Positions 36,257 through 38,545 of a DNA stretch of 38,545 bases are shown here, piece after piece. This DNA comes from Pseudomonadota bacterium. GTDB taxonomy: Bacteria > Pseudomonadota > Alphaproteobacteria > Rhizobiales > Pleomorphomonadaceae. Made by a program: the position numbers and the translations under genes. How positions within the stretch are numbered: the first letter of the stretch is position 1; every line of letters starts with the position of its first letter. The notes below the pieces were generated by a model. That model was not told the origin of the DNA. It made no database searches and worked only from the letters and a program-made list of their open reading frames with translations. The stretch lies in assembly GCA_018262575.1 (NCBI GenBank), contig JAGSYU010000018.1:1-38545 (forward strand), written 5' to 3'.

Positions 36257-37417
36257 CTATTTCTGGAAGCCGGCGAAGGACAGCATCAGGCCACCGCAGG
36301 TGTTGGCGCCCCAATCTTCGAAGCCGTATTCGCCGAAGGTGAACACGCCGATGAACGGCACGCCGTCGGCTGCCTTGCGAATCTCATCGGCCGCTTCGCC
36401 GATGCGGTCGCCGATGCCTCCCCGCCGACCACCGCAATGGACGAGCAGATAGGCGCCCGGCTTTTCACCGAGCCGGTCATCGACAGCGCGGATGGTCTTG
36501 CCTGTCGAGGCGATCAGTTCGTCAGGAGAGCTATCCATGAAGATGACGGCGGTGCCGGTGGCGACGTCGTTGCCGACGTTGATCGTACCGTCGGGATTGC
36601 CGACCATCGGATGGCGGATGGCAACCAGATCGCCGAGCCTGTCCTTTTCCCCCAGCGGATGGCAGATCGACGCGCCGAGCAGTGCGAGGCCGTACAGGGT
36701 CTGCGGTTCGACACCGAGCCATTCGGCATACTTGGAAAGGGCGGCAACGCCGTCGATCTCGACGATTTTCCGCTTGCCCTCGACCTTGGTGATGATGCCG
36801 GCCTTCGGCGTTTCCTTGTATTCGCCGGTGTAGCGGAAGGCGGCTTTCTTGCTCGTGTAGAAGAACACGACGCCGAGCCCGCTGCCGTAGGAATCGAGGC
36901 CGTAGAGCACCTTCCACTTGCCCTCGACCGAGTTGTCGGCGGCGCTACCGCCAAAGAAGGGCACGCGGCCGATGACGTCCTCAATGCCCTTCAGATAGGT
37001 CTCCTCCTCACCCGGCGGAGCGACCATGTAGAAATAGGCGGGCGCTTCCTTGCGACCGGCCGCAGCCATGGCGTCCCGCGCCACCTTGCGGCCGGTCTCA
37101 CGGGCGCAATTGCTCTTCGGAGCTCCAGCCGTGCCGACGACAAGATCCTCGTCGGCAATGGCCATCACACCGGCATAGCCGTCAGGCCCCGAGACGAAGC
37201 CTTCCGGCGTGATGAGGCCGGTAAATGATGTGCAGCCAACCACCGGCGTCCCAGGCAGAGCCTCGCCCACCCCCTTCAGGAAGGCCTGCTGATCGTAGTC
37301 GCAGCTTGTGAAGGCAAAAGCGACTTTGGCGTCGTCCACCCGCGCTTTGCCGGCGGCTTCCTTGCCGGCGGCATAGGCATCGGCGACTGTGCTTGAACCG
37401 ACATTGGCTCTCAACAT
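36257..37417 (-). CDS. FIST-domain sensory protein
   Basis: A 386-residue soluble protein made only of FIST N and C domains, with no kinase, GGDEF or transmembrane part attached. Marks are the opening VADAYAAGKEAAGKA, VAFAFTSCDYDQQAFLKGVG, the GTPVVGCTSFTGLITPEGF core and the VPFFGGSAADN block. The C-terminal ending PFIGVFTFGEYGFEDWG is typical of FIST-C. FIST modules are predicted to bind small ligands and are usually fused to signalling outputs. ATG 37417 has GGAGGA 6 nt upstream; the frame open further to 37591 lacks one. First gene of the operon with the aldehyde dehydrogenase, divergent from the HxlR regulator, which suggests it handles or senses the same compound. Confidence 0.9.
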   Translation of the reverse strand: MLRANVGSSTVADAYAAGKEAAGKARVDDAKVAFAFTSCDYDQQAFLKGVGEALPGTPVVGCTSFTGLITPEGFVSGPDGYAGVMAIADEDLVVGTAGAPKSNCARETGRKVARDAMAAAGRKEAPAYFYMVAPPGEEETYLKGIEDVIGRVPFFGGSAADNSVEGKWKVLYGLDSYGSGLGVVFFYTSKKAAFRYTGEYKETPKAGIITKVEGKRKIVEIDGVAALSKYAEWLGVEPQTLYGLALLGASICHPLGEKDRLGDLVAIRHPMVGNPDGTINVGNDVATGTAVIFMDSSPDELIASTGKTIRAVDDRLGEKPGAYLLVHCGGRRGGIGDRIGEAADEIRKAADGVPFIGVFTFGEYGFEDWGANTCGGLMLSFAGFQK

Positions 37418-37964
37418 GGTGTTGCTCCTCCGATCGGCCGACAGTCGGCACAAGCAGTCACGCCTCACAAAACGTGAGGTTGTCGTTCCGCTGCCCGGTG
37501 GGCCGAAATGGTGATGAATAGCATCCGGGTCGCCGTCCTCCTCGACGGCTGCGGATGATGTCGCTCTTTCTCCAAGCGCCGGGAAGAGCATCCATCGTTT
37601 TGGCCAAGCTGTAAATAACGCACAATTTTGTTAGGCCAGTACAAAGCGCAAGGTCACCCCGCGGCGAGAGGCACCACCGCGACGAATGGATAGTCTTCAT
37701 GGCGCTGACGGCGCAAACGCTTGGGCTGTCAAAGCAAGTCGCCTGGGGCAGAAGCCACGAGTGGGGGGAGACCTTGGTCTGGATTGGCCGGCGTGGACAG
37801 TCTGTCGATGAAATGTTTTGTCTCGAAATGGGATGTCTTCACCGCGACCAAAGACCGGCAGGGATCCGCCGAACCGGCTGGAATCGCGCGGTTTCTTGCG
37901 CGATGATCGCAGGCGGCCGCTCGGTGCTGGGGAGGCGCCGGCCCGGCCTTGGGAGGAAGACTGC
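37418..37964. other. Long divergent control region, FIST operon / HxlR gene
   Basis: 547 bp between divergent starts, the longest non-coding stretch in the window. It holds an AT-rich segment (37605-37645) and the inverted repeat TTTGT-N9-ACAAA at 37627-37645. Open frames across it (for example 37699-37974, plus) give Arg/Gly-rich proteins without a family and lack ribosome-binding sites. No RNA gene is recognisable. Confidence 0.5.
37627..37645. promoter_or_regulatory. Inverted repeat, possible HxlR operator
   Basis: TTTGT-N9-ACAAA, with a GGCC centre, lies 210 bp before the FIST start and 320 bp before the HxlR start, in the most AT-rich part of the gap. It is the best dyad there, but I know of no fixed consensus for this regulator. 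Confidence 0.3.
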
Positions 37965-38360
37965 ATGCCCATGACGCTCAGGGACGACCTTAGCGATAAG
38001 ATATCGGCCGGAGAGCTCCATTGCGAAAAGGAGCTGACCATGTCGATCATTTCCGGCAAGTACAAGGTGGTGATCCTCTGGCACCTCGGGCATGACGGTC
38101 CACTACGCTACGCTGAGATTCACAGGCTATTCAAGGATATAAGTGACCGCATCCTGACCAAGCAACTCAGGGAGATGGAGCAGGATTGTGTGGTTCGGCG
38201 CACGGTCTTCGCTGAGAAGCGCGTAAAGGTCGAGTATGCGCTGACCGACATCGGCCGATCGCTCATCCCGATCGTCGACGACATCTATGAGTGGGGCTTG
38301 GAGCACCTGCCGTTCTACGTCGAGAGAGAAAAAGAAGGACGCGCCGCGGCTGCCGGCTGA
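37965..38360 (+). CDS. HxlR-family transcriptional regulator
   Basis: A 131-residue winged helix-turn-helix regulator of the HxlR (MarR-like) family. It has HCEKELTMSIISGKYKVVIL near residues 19-38, then WHLGHDGPLRYAEIHRLF, the recognition region DISDRILTKQLREME, and the wing VRRTVFAEKRVKVEYALTDIG. The conserved N-terminal cysteine (Cys20) is the residue that senses electrophiles in relatives such as YodB and HypR; HxlR itself activates formaldehyde detoxification in Bacillus. ATG 37965 has a strong GGAGG 8 nt upstream; the longer in-frame opening from 37818 is rejected. It is divergent from the FIST/aldehyde dehydrogenase operon and convergent with the Fe-ADH gene. Confidence 0.93.
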   Translation: MPMTLRDDLSDKISAGELHCEKELTMSIISGKYKVVILWHLGHDGPLRYAEIHRLFKDISDRILTKQLREMEQDCVVRRTVFAEKRVKVEYALTDIGRSLIPIVDDIYEWGLEHLPFYVEREKEGRAAAAG

Positions 38361-38389
38361 TCGTCGCCCCAAAACGAGCCACAGAAAAG

Positions 38390-38424
38390 AAGAGCCAGCC
38401 GTGCGATATGCGCGGCTGGCTCTT
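38390..38424. terminator. Bidirectional terminator, HxlR gene / Fe-ADH gene
   Basis: A perfect 12-bp stem AAGAGCCAGCCG/CGGCTGGCTCTT with an 11-nt loop and flanking A- and T-runs in the 89-bp convergent gap. Both directions end in a T-rich tail. Confidence 0.88.
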
Positions 38425-38449
38425 TTGTCCGTTCGGCGACCCTAGGGGA

Positions 38450-38545
38450 TCAGAGGATCGAGCGATAGAGCGCCTCGATGTCCGGAACGCTGGTGTCGCG
38501 CGGATTGCCGCCGGTGCAGACGTCGGCGAAGGCCGCCTGAGCAAG
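38450..38545 (-). CDS. Iron-containing alcohol dehydrogenase, C-terminal fragment (rest outside window)
   Basis: A minus-strand frame enters from the right edge and ends in TGA at 38450. The 31 visible residues, ADVCTGGNPRDTSVPDIEAL followed by a short tail ending YRSIL, are the typical C-terminus of group III iron-type alcohol dehydrogenases (FucO/DhaT-like). These reduce aldehydes or oxidise alcohols with NAD(P)H. The catalytic and iron-binding parts lie outside. Family call rests on this one block, which is distinctive but short. Shared terminator with the HxlR gene. Confidence 0.75.
   Translation of the reverse strand, partial: LAQAAFADVCTGGNPRDTSVPDIEALYRSIL

Noticed and set aside
37699-37974. 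91-codon plus-strand frame upstream of the HxlR gene
   Set aside because: Overlaps the HxlR start, Arg/Gly-rich, no ribosome-binding site or family.

Overview
The window is high-GC, almost fully coding, and looks like chromosomal DNA of an alphaproteobacterium of the order Hyphomicrobiales (Rhizobiales). The evidence is the complete agl alpha-glucoside operon in the gene order known from Sinorhizobium, a fused cysNC gene beside cysD, the sdhE-mfd pair, and a nested palindromic intergenic repeat. I cannot name the genus from sequence alone. There are no rRNA or tRNA genes, insertion sequences, phage genes or CRISPR arrays that I can see.

Layout. 1-5.0 kb: end of an ABC-F ATPase gene, recQ, a glutathione-transferase-like gene and a small membrane protein. 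5.2-12.1 kb: a LysR regulator divergent from a three-gene catabolic unit (ALDH7-type aldehyde dehydrogenase, a DapB-like reductase without its catalytic histidines, a ThDP enzyme). It ends at a shared terminator facing an MHS-family transporter. 12.3-15.0 kb: ydcF, a RidA-like protein, a 74-bp nested palindrome and a ZntB/CorA channel. 15.1-22.8 kb: aglEFGAK on the minus strand with divergent aglR; a strong promoter lies between two LacI-type operators.

22.8-25.9 kb: cysD-cysNC, giving APS and PAPS. 25.9-31.5 kb: a 14-TM-type MFS exporter, sdhE and mfd. 31.7-32.9 kb: a membrane protein with a degenerate GGDEF domain and an intact I-site. 32.9-34.7 kb: a three-gene operon (DUF2249, MIP18/DUF59, NnrS-like membrane protein) preceded by an FNR/NnrR-type box, which suggests low-oxygen or nitrogen-oxide control. 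34.8-38.5 kb: a FIST sensory-domain protein and an aldehyde dehydrogenase in one operon, divergent from an HxlR regulator with an N-terminal cysteine, followed by the end of an iron-type alcohol dehydrogenase gene.

The two regions most likely to hold undescribed biology are the LysR/ALDH7/DapB-like/ThDP/MHS cluster, whose enzyme set matches no pathway I know, and the HxlR/FIST/ALDH/Fe-ADH region, which reads as an aldehyde- or alcohol-responsive module. Functions there are inferences from family membership and context. Start codons were chosen by ribosome-binding sites and family alignment from memory; no database search was possible.
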